Assembly: GCF_900240245.1 (NCBI RefSeq)
Contig: NZ_OESQ01000001.1
Span: 124,001 to 188,000, forward strand
Reading direction: 5' to 3'
Source of the DNA: Lachnoclostridium edouardi
GTDB lineage: Bacteria; Bacillota; Clostridia; Lachnospirales; Lachnospiraceae
DNA length: 64,000 bases
The notes below the pieces were generated by a model that saw nothing but the letters and a program-made list of their open reading frames with translations, did no database searches and had not been told where the DNA came from. Made by a program: the position numbers and the translations under genes. This document shows positions 32,473-41,637 of this stretch, in pieces (the stretch's first letter is position 1; each line of letters opens with the position of its first letter).

Positions 32473-32892
32473 TTACAATGAAATAACCACATCATTCTGA
32501 GCATTGGCAGGAAGATCATCCTTATTCATTGAAATACTCAGAACAAAGGTTACATGATATTTCTTACCGATTTCTTCAAGAGTTGAAATAACCTCTGAAA
32601 TATCTTCCCCTTCTAAACAGGAAAGCTTCAAAAAGCTGTCTAAAAACATAATTTCCAGGTCGTGATCCTGTGAGATTATACCGCACAGAAAACCAACAAA
32701 TGCTTCACTGGAAGTGATTGGATACTCATTTACATTAATGAGGCGGATTTTATTATTTAATTCATACATGTGTTTGGCGCTTTTGTCCAAATATACAATG
32801 GAACCTGTGGAATCCTTAATAGCTGTATTTGCCTTATCTAATAAATGCTTTGTCTTTCCTTTCCCCTTTTCTCCGGCAATGATCTGAACCAT
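32473..32892 (-). CDS. Small P-loop NTPase-like protein of unknown function
   Basis: 139 aa, no membrane segment. Walker A is at the very N-terminus (GEKGKGKTKHLL, about residues 7-18) and a Walker B-like strand follows (LEIMFLDSFLKL, about 79-90). A further hydrophobic strand (VTFVLSISM) resembles the sensor strand of ASCE ATPases. I do not recognise a named family; relatives tend to be labelled as PilT-like only because of the P-loop. It has its own promoter (32951-32979) and a good AAGGAGGAG site, and heads the HlyD-yggS-sepF-ylmH-aroB-lspA transcript. Confidence 0.8.
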   Translation of the reverse strand: MVQIIAGEKGKGKTKHLLDKANTAIKDSTGSIVYLDKSAKHMYELNNKIRLINVNEYPITSSEAFVGFLCGIISQDHDLEIMFLDSFLKLSCLEGEDISEVISTLEEIGKKYHVTFVLSISMNKDDLPANAQNDVVISL

Positions 32893-32950
32893 AACTATCT
32901 CCTCCTTGAGTTTATTTAATTTGTATAAAAAGTCAATTCATATTACTCTA

Positions 32951-32979
32951 ATTATAGAATAAATTTAGAAAAAACGCAA
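32951..32979 (-). promoter_or_regulatory. Promoter of the P-loop/HlyD/yggS/sepF operon
   Basis: Read on the - strand: TTGCGT (complement of 32974-32979), a 17-nt spacer and TATAAT (complement of 32951-32956), about 55 nt before the start codon at 32892. Confidence 0.72.
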
Positions 32980-32982
32980 TCT

Positions 32983-33984
32983 CTAATCGACAATTTTATG
33001 AATTAGATTTGTCATATTTTCATAAAGTCCAGGTCTGCTGTCAGCCTTTAATACAACAGAAATATATTCCTTTCCATTATTATCCTGGCTGCCCATAATC
33101 AGGCAGTACCCTGCAGCGCTGGTAGTTCCGGTTTTTCCGCCGAAAACAGTAAGTCCGGAAGGGGTGTCCCGCTCTCCTGTCATATACCAGTTGCCGCCTT
33201 TCCATGTCTGAGAAACCTTTTCTCCAGCTGAATTTTCATATTCAGCATAATAGGATGTAGTTTTGATTACATCGCGGAATTTTTCATATTTTAAAGCTTC
33301 ATTAAAGATTAAGTATAAATCATAAGCAGTCGTGTAATGATCTGCACTGTTAAGTCCGTGAGCGTTTACAAAGTGCGTGCCTGTAGCTCCCAGTCTTTTG
33401 GCCTCCTGATTCATCATCTGACTGAAAGCTTCGTCACTTCCTGCCATGTGCTGAGCAATGGCAGCCCCGGCATCATTTCCAGAAGGCAGCATAAGGCCAT
33501 AAAGCAGCTGCTCCAAAGTTAAACGGTCCCCTGGCTTAATATTGCACAAGGTAGCTCCCTGCTCTGTAATCACAGCGCTGTCTGTCACAGTTACCTGGTC
33601 AGAAAGATTGCCGTATTTAATGGCAATTAAAGCAGTCATTACCTTGGTAATGCTGGCCGGATACAAGGTTTCAAATGCATTTTTGCTAAATAGTACAGAA
33701 CTGTCGTCTATGGAAAACAAAGCGGCAGCTTCTGAGCTGATAGAATTGTCAGAAAATAATGATTCATCTTCCACTACACAAAGATCAGAGGCAAAGGCCT
33801 TTGCCCTGCTTCCTTCCTCTGAAGACAGATCATTTTGAGGAGTACGTTCCTGAAAGGAATAGGCATCCTCCAGATTCCCCTGTACACTGCAGCCGGAAAC
33901 AGGGAGACAGACGGCTAAAACCGCTATTGCAGCAACAGCCGCCTGTGTCCGAATCCGCTTTTTTATTTGTATGCATCTCTCCAT
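32983..33984 (-). CDS. D-alanyl-D-alanine carboxypeptidase (penicillin-binding protein, predicted lipoprotein)
   Basis: 333-aa serine D,D-carboxypeptidase (S11 family) that trims the terminal D-Ala of peptidoglycan stems. The active-site motifs are SITK (110-113), SGN (167-169) and KTG (283-285). The N-terminus has a hydrophobic segment ending in a lipobox (PVSGC, Cys32), so it is probably a membrane lipoprotein rather than C-terminally anchored as most DacA/DacF proteins are; no C-terminal amphipathic anchor is evident. Its start overlaps the end of mgsA by 22 nt. Confidence 0.92.
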   Translation of the reverse strand: MERCIQIKKRIRTQAAVAAIAVLAVCLPVSGCSVQGNLEDAYSFQERTPQNDLSSEEGSRAKAFASDLCVVEDESLFSDNSISSEAAALFSIDDSSVLFSKNAFETLYPASITKVMTALIAIKYGNLSDQVTVTDSAVITEQGATLCNIKPGDRLTLEQLLYGLMLPSGNDAGAAIAQHMAGSDEAFSQMMNQEAKRLGATGTHFVNAHGLNSADHYTTAYDLYLIFNEALKYEKFRDVIKTTSYYAEYENSAGEKVSQTWKGGNWYMTGERDTPSGLTVFGGKTGTTSAAGYCLIMGSQDNNGKEYISVVLKADSRPGLYENMTNLIHKIVD

Positions 33985-34358
33985 TCTAAATCTCCGCGAT
34001 CTAAAGACTTCACTAACAGCTCTGCCGTAGCTACATTGGTTGCCAAAGGAATATTGTGCATATCACAGAGACGTACAACATTATTTACATCTGGTTCATG
34101 GGCCTTAGGAGCCAGTGGATCTCTGAGAAAAATAACAAGATCAATATCATTGTGCTCGATCTGAGAACCTAACTGCTGCTCTCCCCCCAGATGTCCGGCT
34201 AAATATTTGTGAATATTAAGATTAGTAACCTCCTCTATCAGTCTTCCTGTTGTACCAGTAGCATATAATTCATTTTTGCTTAAAATACCCCGGTAAGCAA
34301 TGCAAAAATTCTGCATAAGTTTTTTCTTAGAATCATGTGCAATTAAGCCAATGTTCAT
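33963..34358 (-). CDS. mgsA: Methylglyoxal synthase
   Basis: 131-aa cytoplasmic lyase converting dihydroxyacetone phosphate to methylglyoxal and phosphate, a bypass when glycolytic intermediates build up. LIAHDSKK, the phosphate-binding ATGTTG, GHLGGEQQLG and the catalytic Asp in FLRDPL are all present. It lies downstream of rodA with a 20-nt gap and overlaps the carboxypeptidase gene; the link to envelope genes is positional only. Confidence 0.96.
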   Translation of the reverse strand: MNIGLIAHDSKKKLMQNFCIAYRGILSKNELYATGTTGRLIEEVTNLNIHKYLAGHLGGEQQLGSQIEHNDIDLVIFLRDPLAPKAHEPDVNNVVRLCDMHNIPLATNVATAELLVKSLDRGDLEWRDAYK

Positions 34359-34378
34359 TTGAAAATACCTCCTTTATC

Positions 34379-35497
34379 CTAATGATTATTTTTTCTTTGA
34401 AGTGCAACATTCAGAACAACCCCGATTCCCATGTACATACTGACTAAGGAGCTGACGCCGTAACTGACAAACGGCAAAGGCAGTCCTGTGTTCGGGAACA
34501 TTCCCGTGGCAACTGCAATGTTGGAAAAAGCCTGAAAGGCCAGCAATGCTGCCATACCCGTACAGAGAAGTTTTCCTGTCATGTCTTTTGCCTGGTGAGC
34601 CATCCACAGACACTCAAAAACAATGGCGGCAAATAAAAGGATTACAGCTACGCAGCCAATAAACCCCAATTCTTCCCCGATAACTGCGAAAATGAAATCC
34701 GTTTGTTCTTCTGATAGGAAATTCCCCTTTTTTACTGAAGAAAGGGTATTAGTATTTAAACCCTTGCCGCTGAGCAATCCTGAACCAATGGCCATAATAG
34801 AATTGTCCTGCTGGTAATTGGCATCTGCATAATTGGTTTTATCTACCCATGCGAGTATACGGCGAACCTGGTAATCCTTTAAAAAAGGAACCATGTTGAT
34901 TTTTAAAAGATAAATGAACAGTCCGCCTAAAGGTAAGCACACCGCCAGTACACCGCCGATCCACTTAAAGCTGATGCCTGCAATAAACACCATGCATATA
35001 ACAGTAAAGGCGATAACAAGGCTGGTGGAAAGATTAGGCTCCGCTAAAACAAGAAGTATTGGCAGACCAAATAATCCAGCGGCAATGGCTAAAATTTTCC
35101 AGTGATTAATTTGCTCATAATATTTGCCTAAATACCAGGAAGTGAATAATATTAGTCCTATTTTGGCAAATTCCGACGGCTGAAGCTGGCCGATCACCGG
35201 CAGTACAATCCATCTTCTAGCTCCGTTTACTCTGATGCCGAAAAACAAAACAGCCAGAAGAAGAAGCAGGCATAATGCGTAAATACTGCCGCTGAAATTA
35301 ATGATTTTCTGATATGGGATTAAAGACAGGGCCACAGCAAAAATCACACCGGCTGCTACGCCCACCATCTGTTTTCCCACCATAGCGTTATCGTTGTTAG
35401 TGGCGCTGAATATAATTAAAATTCCAATAATATTCAGCGCAATAATATACAGTAAGAGACGAAAGTTGTATTTTCTCCAGTTATAATCAAACAGCAT
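34379..35497 (-). CDS. rodA: Peptidoglycan glycosyltransferase RodA (SEDS family)
   Basis: 372-aa polytopic membrane protein (about 10 segments) that polymerises lipid II for elongation together with PBP2. SEDS landmarks are GARRWI, QPSEFAKIG, the EPNLSTS segment carrying the family's conserved acidic residue, FIFAVIGEELGF and LPLPFVSYG. The partner PBP2 lies four genes upstream in the same operon. It directly follows minE with no intergenic space, so the Min and Rod systems share a transcript. Confidence 0.94.
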   Translation of the reverse strand: MLFDYNWRKYNFRLLLYIIALNIIGILIIFSATNNDNAMVGKQMVGVAAGVIFAVALSLIPYQKIINFSGSIYALCLLLLLAVLFFGIRVNGARRWIVLPVIGQLQPSEFAKIGLILFTSWYLGKYYEQINHWKILAIAAGLFGLPILLVLAEPNLSTSLVIAFTVICMVFIAGISFKWIGGVLAVCLPLGGLFIYLLKINMVPFLKDYQVRRILAWVDKTNYADANYQQDNSIMAIGSGLLSGKGLNTNTLSSVKKGNFLSEEQTDFIFAVIGEELGFIGCVAVILLFAAIVFECLWMAHQAKDMTGKLLCTGMAALLAFQAFSNIAVATGMFPNTGLPLPFVSYGVSSLVSMYMGIGVVLNVALQRKNNH

Positions 35498-35773
35498 TTA
35501 AAATGTCCCCTTATTTCCTATGTTTAAAATTGGAATATTGGCATGAAGGACAGGTACTTTTCTGCCTTGTTTTGCGGCGTTTTGTTTTAACTGTATTTCA
35601 ATTCCGTTTATATCAATTTCCATATATTTTGATATAGTGCCGGCCAGGTCCTCTTTGATCATCTCAATAATCTCAGGAGAACACTGGGCCTTGTCTGAAA
35701 CTAACAAAAGTTTCAGGCGCTGCCTGGCCATCTCGCCGGAATTTCTCTTTGGCAGCATTGGAAACAGTTTCAT
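35498..35773 (-). CDS. minE: Cell division topological specificity factor MinE
   Basis: 91-aa activator of MinD ATPase. The N-terminal part (RQRLKLLLVSDKAQCSPEII) carries the membrane-targeting and anti-MinCD helix. The C-terminal half (KYMEIDINGIEIQL) is the dimerisation domain. With minC and minD just upstream the system is a complete oscillator-type MinCDE, unlike the DivIVA/MinJ arrangement of Bacillus. It lies 13 nt after minD and abuts rodA. Confidence 0.95.
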   Translation of the reverse strand: MKLFPMLPKRNSGEMARQRLKLLLVSDKAQCSPEIIEMIKEDLAGTISKYMEIDINGIEIQLKQNAAKQGRKVPVLHANIPILNIGNKGTF

Positions 35774-35786
35774 ATTCGCATCCCCC

Positions 35787-36578
35787 TCAGGCTCGTTTCA
35801 GGAAGCTGGTTAAACGGTATAAAAGTCCCCGCTGGTTTTCCAGATCCAATAACGGCAGCTGCTCTCCCACAATTCTGCGGCAGATGTTCATATAGGCTTG
35901 TCCTGCCAGGGAATTGCTGCCAGCCAAAGGTTCGCCTTGATTAGTGGAGATCACGATTTCCTCATCATCAGGAACTGCTCCAATAATGTCTACAGCTAAA
36001 ATGTCGATGACGTCATTTAACGACATCATATCGCCCCTCTTTACCATATCCATGCGAATACGATTGACGATTAAGTCAATGCCGTCCATACCGTCTGCCT
36101 CCAGAAGACCAATAATGCGGTCAGCATCACGAATAGCAGACACCTCAGGAGTGGTAACAACCAGAGCCCTGTCTGCGCCCGCAACAGCATTCTGGAACCC
36201 ACGCTCAATACCAGCAGGGCAGTCCAGCAGTATGTAATCAAACTCTTCTCTCAGGTCATCGACCAGTTTTTTCATCTGTCCAGGATTTACAGAATTCTTA
36301 TCTCTTGTCTGGGCAGACGGAAGCAAGTACAGGTTAGGATATCTTTTGTCTTTTATCAGGGCTTGTTTTATACGGCAATTTCCCTCTACAACGTCCACCA
36401 GATTATATACAATCCGATTTTCCAGTCCCATGACTACATCCAGGTTTCTCAAGCCGATATCTGTATCAATCAACGCCACCCGATAACCTAAAATTGCCAG
36501 ACCAGTTCCAACGTTTGCAGAGGTAGTGGTCTTGCCTACCCCGCCTTTTCCGGAAGTAATCACGATGACTTCGCTCAT
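35787..36578 (-). CDS. minD: Septum site-determining ATPase MinD
   Basis: 263-aa deviant-Walker ATPase that recruits MinC to the membrane. The P-loop GKGGVGKTTT with its signature Lys, DTDIGLRNLD, and LDCPAGIERGF are present. The C-terminus GLLYRLTSFLKRA is the amphipathic membrane-targeting helix. The ATG at 36578 has AGGAGG 9 nt upstream; an in-frame extension to 36623 has no such site. Confidence 0.97.
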   Translation of the reverse strand: MSEVIVITSGKGGVGKTTTSANVGTGLAILGYRVALIDTDIGLRNLDVVMGLENRIVYNLVDVVEGNCRIKQALIKDKRYPNLYLLPSAQTRDKNSVNPGQMKKLVDDLREEFDYILLDCPAGIERGFQNAVAGADRALVVTTPEVSAIRDADRIIGLLEADGMDGIDLIVNRIRMDMVKRGDMMSLNDVIDILAVDIIGAVPDDEEIVISTNQGEPLAGSNSLAGQAYMNICRRIVGEQLPLLDLENQRGLLYRLTSFLKRA

Positions 36579-36657
36579 AATGAATATCCTCCTGTTATCA
36601 ATGTACCATAATATATTGTACATGAAATCTCTGATTTTTTCCAGTCTTTATGTAAAT

Positions 36658-37323
36658 TTATGAAAATTTAATGAAATCCAGAAAATTTCTTTTTAGTGAT
36701 TTAACGGTAAGCTGCTCGCCCTCCGCCATAATCATAGTGGGGCCCCGCCCCAGCTTTTTTCCTCTTTCCCCGAAGCTGTTAGTAAGATCGGCAATTTTAA
36801 TGTGTACAGGAGCCATATCCAGGGCGACTATTACAGCCTCCCTATTGCCGGCGGCTCCTGCGTGGACGCTTCCCTTTAATTCTCCTAAAATAATAACATT
36901 GCCTTTAGCGGCGATTCTGGCGCCGTGGCATACGTCGCCGATGACTACGATGCTGGCCTCAGAATCCAGAGTTTCCCCTCTTGTAAGGTTTCCACGGTAA
37001 AACTGTCCTGTTCTGGAATTTAGTTCCATCAGCTTTTCATTTAAAGCTTTTTCACAACGCGCTACCCGCTGAGCGTTTGTATCTAAAAGACATAAAATCT
37101 CTATTTGGGAGTTTTCCGTAATAGTATTTACTACGCAAAACTCCTCTTCCGCTGTCAGCTGCCGCCCTTCCAGGGTCAGCGCCATCTGAACAGAACCCCA
37201 GAATCTGGCGCTTTCCCGAAACTTTCCGGCAATATCCTGAATCAGCTGATGAAAAGGTACAGACGGGTCCAGATATACAGACAATCCGGATTTACTGCCC
37301 TTTATCATAACTGTATTTCGCAT
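36658..37323 (-). CDS. minC: Septum formation inhibitor MinC
   Basis: 221-aa FtsZ-assembly inhibitor. The N-terminal domain (about 1-100) is divergent, as usual. The C-terminal beta-helix (about 110-210; GETLDSEASIVVIGDVCHGARIAA is read as separate turns, then ILGELKGSVHAGAAGN) binds MinD. The ATG at 37323 is preferred because the GTG 9 nt upstream lies within the ribosome site AGAGGTGG. The gene is 57 nt downstream of PBP2 and 79 nt upstream of minD. Confidence 0.94.
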   Translation of the reverse strand: MRNTVMIKGSKSGLSVYLDPSVPFHQLIQDIAGKFRESARFWGSVQMALTLEGRQLTAEEEFCVVNTITENSQIEILCLLDTNAQRVARCEKALNEKLMELNSRTGQFYRGNLTRGETLDSEASIVVIGDVCHGARIAAKGNVIILGELKGSVHAGAAGNREAVIVALDMAPVHIKIADLTNSFGERGKKLGRGPTMIMAEGEQLTVKSLKRNFLDFIKFS

Positions 37324-37380
37324 TTCAACCACCTCTTGTTTTTTATTTCATTTGCTCCTCGTTTCCAAATTTGATTACTT

Positions 37381-40263
37381 TTAATCTCTGATATCAACGT
37401 TAGAAACATCCAAAGCTCCAGTATTCTGAATATAATCCAGATCTGTATATCCATAATAAAATCTGTACACATTTTTCGCCAGGTCCGCAGCGTTGGCTGA
37501 GGAATACCCATAAGGAATATTTACAGTTACGCAGATATCAGGATTATCAAAGGGTCCGTAGGAAATAAAGAAAGCATGGTTGGCACGAGTATTGGACTCC
37601 TGAGCAGTTCCCGTTTTTCCTGCAATAGGAATTTCCAGATCATCAAAAATCTTTTTGGAGGAACTGTTGGTAATAACCTGGCGCATACCTTGCTGTACTG
37701 TATTCCAGGTAGTATCTGCAATATCAATTTTGGAATGAACCTCAGGGGTATAATCTTCAATTAAATTTCCCTGAGAATCTGTAACCTTGTCAATCAGGCT
37801 TAATTCAAATACAGTGCCTCTGTTGGCCAAAGCAGCCGCGTATCTGGAAAGCTGTACATTGGCATAAGCGTGATTTCCCTGTCCCATTACAGAACGCTCC
37901 GGATCCTCTGTACTGATCTTAGGACTTAATTCGGCAATCTCCACACCTGAAGTGTGATCTAAGCCAAACATGGTGGCGTATTTGCGGATCTTTTCCAATC
38001 CCAGACTCTGCACATAGCCGCCGTTTTCATCAGTAGAAAGCCTGTGCCCCAGCTCTGCAAAAAAGTAGTTGCAGGAATTCTGAATCGCCTCCACTAAATC
38101 CTCTTCATTGTGGCGGCCGGGATAAATCCAGCACTTAATAGTAGGCTTTACAATGTCAAATTCTCCGGTACAATTAATCTTTTCTGTGAGAGACAGCACA
38201 TTTTCCTCTAATGCGGCGATGGCTGTAATAGGTTTAAAGGTAGAGCCTGGAGCCTTGATTGTCTGTGTAGCGTTGTTGTAAAGGGGATTAGACAAATCCT
38301 CTAACAGCTGACTGTAGTAGGCGCTGTCCATTGTGCCGGACAGACGGTTATTATCATAGCTGGGGTAAGTAACTAAAGCCCGCACTTCTCCTGTGTTTAC
38401 ATCTGTTACTACACAGCCTGCTGTGCAGGGATCTAAGGCCATCTGAGCCGGAGTCAGCTCCAGCTTTGATATTTTATCCTTAATAAAAGTATAAGCGTAA
38501 TTTTCACCGTTGGCCCTTAATGCGTCTACCTGGCTTTGGTCGTAGGCCAGGACGCCCTGATCGTACAGGGCGAGGCAAAGCTCGCGGCCGGTAATAATGT
38601 TGTCGTTTATAAGATAACGGTATATTTTCTTATAAAACTTTGTATCTGTCTGCAGATTTTCCAGCACATACTCTACTAAAACAGAATAAATATCATCTGC
38701 ATTAGAATATTTACTTTCTATTTGCAGCTTTGTAGTGTCAATCCAGTTGTTAGCGATTCCTGCATATATAAAGTCCCGAAGACTGATTGTTTCGTCTTTC
38801 CAGGCCAGGTAGCTGGGATCGTTTTTGTCCATCTTGTCATCTGTAACTAAGATTCCTATAGTAGGGTCCTGCAGATATGTTTTAATATAAAGCATGTAAG
38901 CGTACATATCAGCGGAAAGGTCTTTCAGTTGAGTTGTACTTTCGCTGTACAGTTCGTTTCTGATATCTTGAATAATCCTGTCCTTGGAGGTGGTGAACTT
39001 AAATGCAATGGCCTGTTCTGTCTGGGAGGCATCCTGAGCAAAAAAGTGGCTCATATTCAGCACGTTATTATTGATCAGCTGAAAATAAGCATCCTTTACA
39101 GGGATCAGCCTTTTGGAGGAGTCTCTGTTTTCATTGACCTCGTCGCCGGCATTTACGATTTTGCTGGTGAGAACGCCAGCTAATTCCTGTTCAATTAAAT
39201 AGTAAATACCGATTTGAAGATCCCGGTCTAAGGTCAGGTAAACATCTTCTCCTGCAGAGGCCTCTGTCTCTGAAAGCACTTCCATAATACGCCCCATATT
39301 GTCCACACAAATAGTCTTTTTTCCCTTGGAGCCCTGGAGAGTCAGTTCCATAGAGGCTTCTATGCCTGTACGGCCCACAACGTCAGTTAATTCATAATCA
39401 GGGTCAGATTTTTTAAGCTCTTCCAGCTGATCCTCCTGCACCTTTCCCGTATATCCAATAATAGGCGCAAAATAAATACTGTCATTGTAAACCCGGATGG
39501 TAGATTCCTCGATTCCAACGCCGTCTAGCTGAGCCTTATGCTCCTTAATGTCCACCACTGTTTCTTCGCTGACATAAGAAGTAATAGGCGTGGTGGCGTA
39601 TTTCTGGTAAGCAGTCAGTCCCATTGTATATCGGATATTTACAATATCTAAAGCTAAATCATCAGGGATGATCAATGCATTGCCCTTTTCATCCTTCATG
39701 GAATTCAGCCCATAAGATTCTTTCCTCTTTTCAAAGGCCTCTCTGGCTGTAATAGCGGAAGGATATTTTCCCTCCGGATCATCCAGCTCGTCTACGCTTT
39801 TACGTCCATAATAATCTCTCAGGAAACGTTTGCGGGCAGCTTCTGAGGCGGAGGTATAAACCATATCTCCGTTGGAATTTATAGTTACCTCAAATTTGCC
39901 TTCCACAGCCTCCCCGTGCTTGTCCAAAATTGTAACAAGCTCTAAAAGCATGGCGTTCATGTCAGCGCTTCTTTTATATTTTCCAGTGTCCTGTATGGTG
40001 ACAATATAAGCCAGCTGGTTGTAGGCCAGAATATTTCCGTTCATGTCGTAAATATTTCCTCTGGTGCCAGGCGTTGTAATCTCCTTTTCTGTTTTCTGAA
40101 TATATTCGTTCAGATAATATTCTCCATTGACAATTTGAAGATTAAATAATTTAACAATAAGAATACAAAACATAACAGTAAAAGCTGCGCCGATAGTTAC
40201 TAACCGGGAGCCGGCCAGTTTTTTCAAACCCTCTTTCAGTGCTTCCAGAAAATCTCTAAACAA
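37381..40263 (-). CDS. mrdA: Penicillin-binding protein 2 (elongation transpeptidase) with large insertion
   Basis: 960-aa class B PBP that cross-links peptidoglycan with RodA. One membrane segment (about 22-44) precedes the dimerisation/pedestal domain. The transpeptidase motifs are STFK (674-677), SCN (730-732) and KTG (883-885). Usual PBP2 proteins are about 600-700 aa. The excess is mostly an insertion at about 365-611, between TLDRDLQIGIYYLIEQEL and CTAGCVVTDVNTGEV, i.e. in the first part of the transpeptidase fold. Similar long PBP2 proteins are known in Lachnospiraceae. It overlaps mreD by 8 nt. Confidence 0.94.
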   Translation of the reverse strand: MFRDFLEALKEGLKKLAGSRLVTIGAAFTVMFCILIVKLFNLQIVNGEYYLNEYIQKTEKEITTPGTRGNIYDMNGNILAYNQLAYIVTIQDTGKYKRSADMNAMLLELVTILDKHGEAVEGKFEVTINSNGDMVYTSASEAARKRFLRDYYGRKSVDELDDPEGKYPSAITAREAFEKRKESYGLNSMKDEKGNALIIPDDLALDIVNIRYTMGLTAYQKYATTPITSYVSEETVVDIKEHKAQLDGVGIEESTIRVYNDSIYFAPIIGYTGKVQEDQLEELKKSDPDYELTDVVGRTGIEASMELTLQGSKGKKTICVDNMGRIMEVLSETEASAGEDVYLTLDRDLQIGIYYLIEQELAGVLTSKIVNAGDEVNENRDSSKRLIPVKDAYFQLINNNVLNMSHFFAQDASQTEQAIAFKFTTSKDRIIQDIRNELYSESTTQLKDLSADMYAYMLYIKTYLQDPTIGILVTDDKMDKNDPSYLAWKDETISLRDFIYAGIANNWIDTTKLQIESKYSNADDIYSVLVEYVLENLQTDTKFYKKIYRYLINDNIITGRELCLALYDQGVLAYDQSQVDALRANGENYAYTFIKDKISKLELTPAQMALDPCTAGCVVTDVNTGEVRALVTYPSYDNNRLSGTMDSAYYSQLLEDLSNPLYNNATQTIKAPGSTFKPITAIAALEENVLSLTEKINCTGEFDIVKPTIKCWIYPGRHNEEDLVEAIQNSCNYFFAELGHRLSTDENGGYVQSLGLEKIRKYATMFGLDHTSGVEIAELSPKISTEDPERSVMGQGNHAYANVQLSRYAAALANRGTVFELSLIDKVTDSQGNLIEDYTPEVHSKIDIADTTWNTVQQGMRQVITNSSSKKIFDDLEIPIAGKTGTAQESNTRANHAFFISYGPFDNPDICVTVNIPYGYSSANAADLAKNVYRFYYGYTDLDYIQNTGALDVSNVDIRD

Positions 40264-40774
40264 TGGTTGTATCTCTCCTTTGTTCCCACTCTTCCAGCCA
40301 TTTTGTAACAGCTAAAACAAGTCTGTAAATCAATAGCGTTGTAACTACGGTAAAAATAATTTCCGGAAAAATAATCTCTCGGAAATAAAATAGAAAATCC
40401 AGGCGGTTTCTAATTAGAAAACGGAAAATGTAAATGTAAAAATTATAAGCCAGTTCATTTACCAGGCTTAAAACCAAAGGCAGGGTGATGTAGTCTTCAT
40501 AGTAATATTTGTTAAATATACCATTTAAATATCCCACCCAAATGTAAATCAAGGTATAAAAGCCGAAAGGGCCGCTGTAAAACAGATCTAACAGTATTCC
40601 GCTGATTAAGCCGCATAAAAGTCCGGCCTCTTTTCCCTGAATAAAGCCAAAAGAAAAGGTAAGGATTAACAGCAAATTAGGGGCTGCAGATAAAAATGGC
40701 ATCTGGGGAAATATACTGTTTTGAACAGCAAAAGCAATAATAATCAGTACCAGATTCAAAAGCGCCCTTTTCAT
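40256..40774 (-). CDS. mreD: Rod shape-determining protein MreD
   Basis: 172-aa membrane protein with about five segments, part of the elongasome with MreC, RodA and PBP2. The N-terminal QNSIFPQMPFLSAAPNLLLILTFSFGF pattern (here quoted only in parts: QNSIFPQM, APNLLLILTFSFG) and GLLCGLISGILLDLFYSGPFG are typical. Its ATG overlaps the mreC stop (4 nt) and its stop overlaps the PBP2 start, so all are translationally coupled. Confidence 0.93.
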   Translation of the reverse strand: MKRALLNLVLIIIAFAVQNSIFPQMPFLSAAPNLLLILTFSFGFIQGKEAGLLCGLISGILLDLFYSGPFGFYTLIYIWVGYLNGIFNKYYYEDYITLPLVLSLVNELAYNFYIYIFRFLIRNRLDFLFYFREIIFPEIIFTVVTTLLIYRLVLAVTKWLEEWEQRRDTTIV

Positions 40775-41637
40775 GATGCTCCCTCTCCCTCCACCGTCTG
40801 CTCATCTGTCATATCTTCCTTCAGATCCGTAATAATCAGCACCTCCTGAAGGGAGTCAAACTCCGCTACAGGAATCAAATACCCTGATTTAGTCAGCTGG
40901 TTGCTGTCTATAGAAATATCGGCGGCATAGCCGATTAAAATTCCAGGCAGAAAACGGGAACTGATATTGGAGGTGACGATTTTATCGCCGTCTTTAATAT
41001 CACTGTCCTTGGATATATCAGTAATTCTCAGCCGTCCCTGCTGATATAGCTTTAAATCTCCGGCTACCATGCAGCCGTCTCCAGACTGCATAGCCATAGC
41101 GCCCACTTCGCTGGAATCGTCAATAATCGCCCGCACTGTGGCGTAGTTGGCCCCTACGTCTGTGACAATTCCCACCAAACCGCCGCCGGAGATAACGTTC
41201 ATATTTACGCGGATTCCGTCAGCAGAGCCTTTATTCACCCGAAAAACCTGAAACCAGTCCCCGGAATCTTTGGCAATAACTCTGGCGCCTACTTTATTAT
41301 ACTGCAGATATTCCTGGTCCAGCTCATACAGCTGTCTTAAGCGTTCCAGTTCAAACTGTTCCTCCTGAAGACGGTTGTTGTCCTCCACCAGAACTTCAAT
41401 CTGGTCCTTTAACTGCTGGTTTTCATCCAGGGCATCCTTTAATTTGGAATAATCGCTGATGCCGTTAAATGCAGCCAGCCCCACTTTGTTGACCCCTGAC
41501 TGAATGGGAATCAGCACATATCCCACAGCAGATCTTAAAGGCTCCAGCCAACTGTCAGTGACAGATGTGATTCCAATAAGAAGAACGCAGAAAACAGTCA
41601 GCCCTGTTATAATATATTTGCTTCTTTTTGATTCCAT
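40771..41637 (-). CDS. mreC: Rod shape-determining protein MreC
   Basis: 288-aa bitopic protein that scaffolds the elongasome outside the membrane. One N-terminal membrane segment (about 8-26) is followed by a coiled coil (about 68-105, heptads in LKDQIEVLVEDNNRLQEEQ) and a double beta-barrel domain (VIAKDSGDWFQVFRVNKG, ISGGGLVGIVTDVG, SSRFLPGILIG). The ATG directly abuts the radC stop (TAAATG in transcription sense), so there is no space for the mreB gene that usually precedes mreC. Confidence 0.94.
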   Translation of the reverse strand: MESKRSKYIITGLTVFCVLLIGITSVTDSWLEPLRSAVGYVLIPIQSGVNKVGLAAFNGISDYSKLKDALDENQQLKDQIEVLVEDNNRLQEEQFELERLRQLYELDQEYLQYNKVGARVIAKDSGDWFQVFRVNKGSADGIRVNMNVISGGGLVGIVTDVGANYATVRAIIDDSSEVGAMAMQSGDGCMVAGDLKLYQQGRLRITDISKDSDIKDGDKIVTSNISSRFLPGILIGYAADISIDSNQLTKSGYLIPVAEFDSLQEVLIITDLKEDMTDEQTVEGEGAS

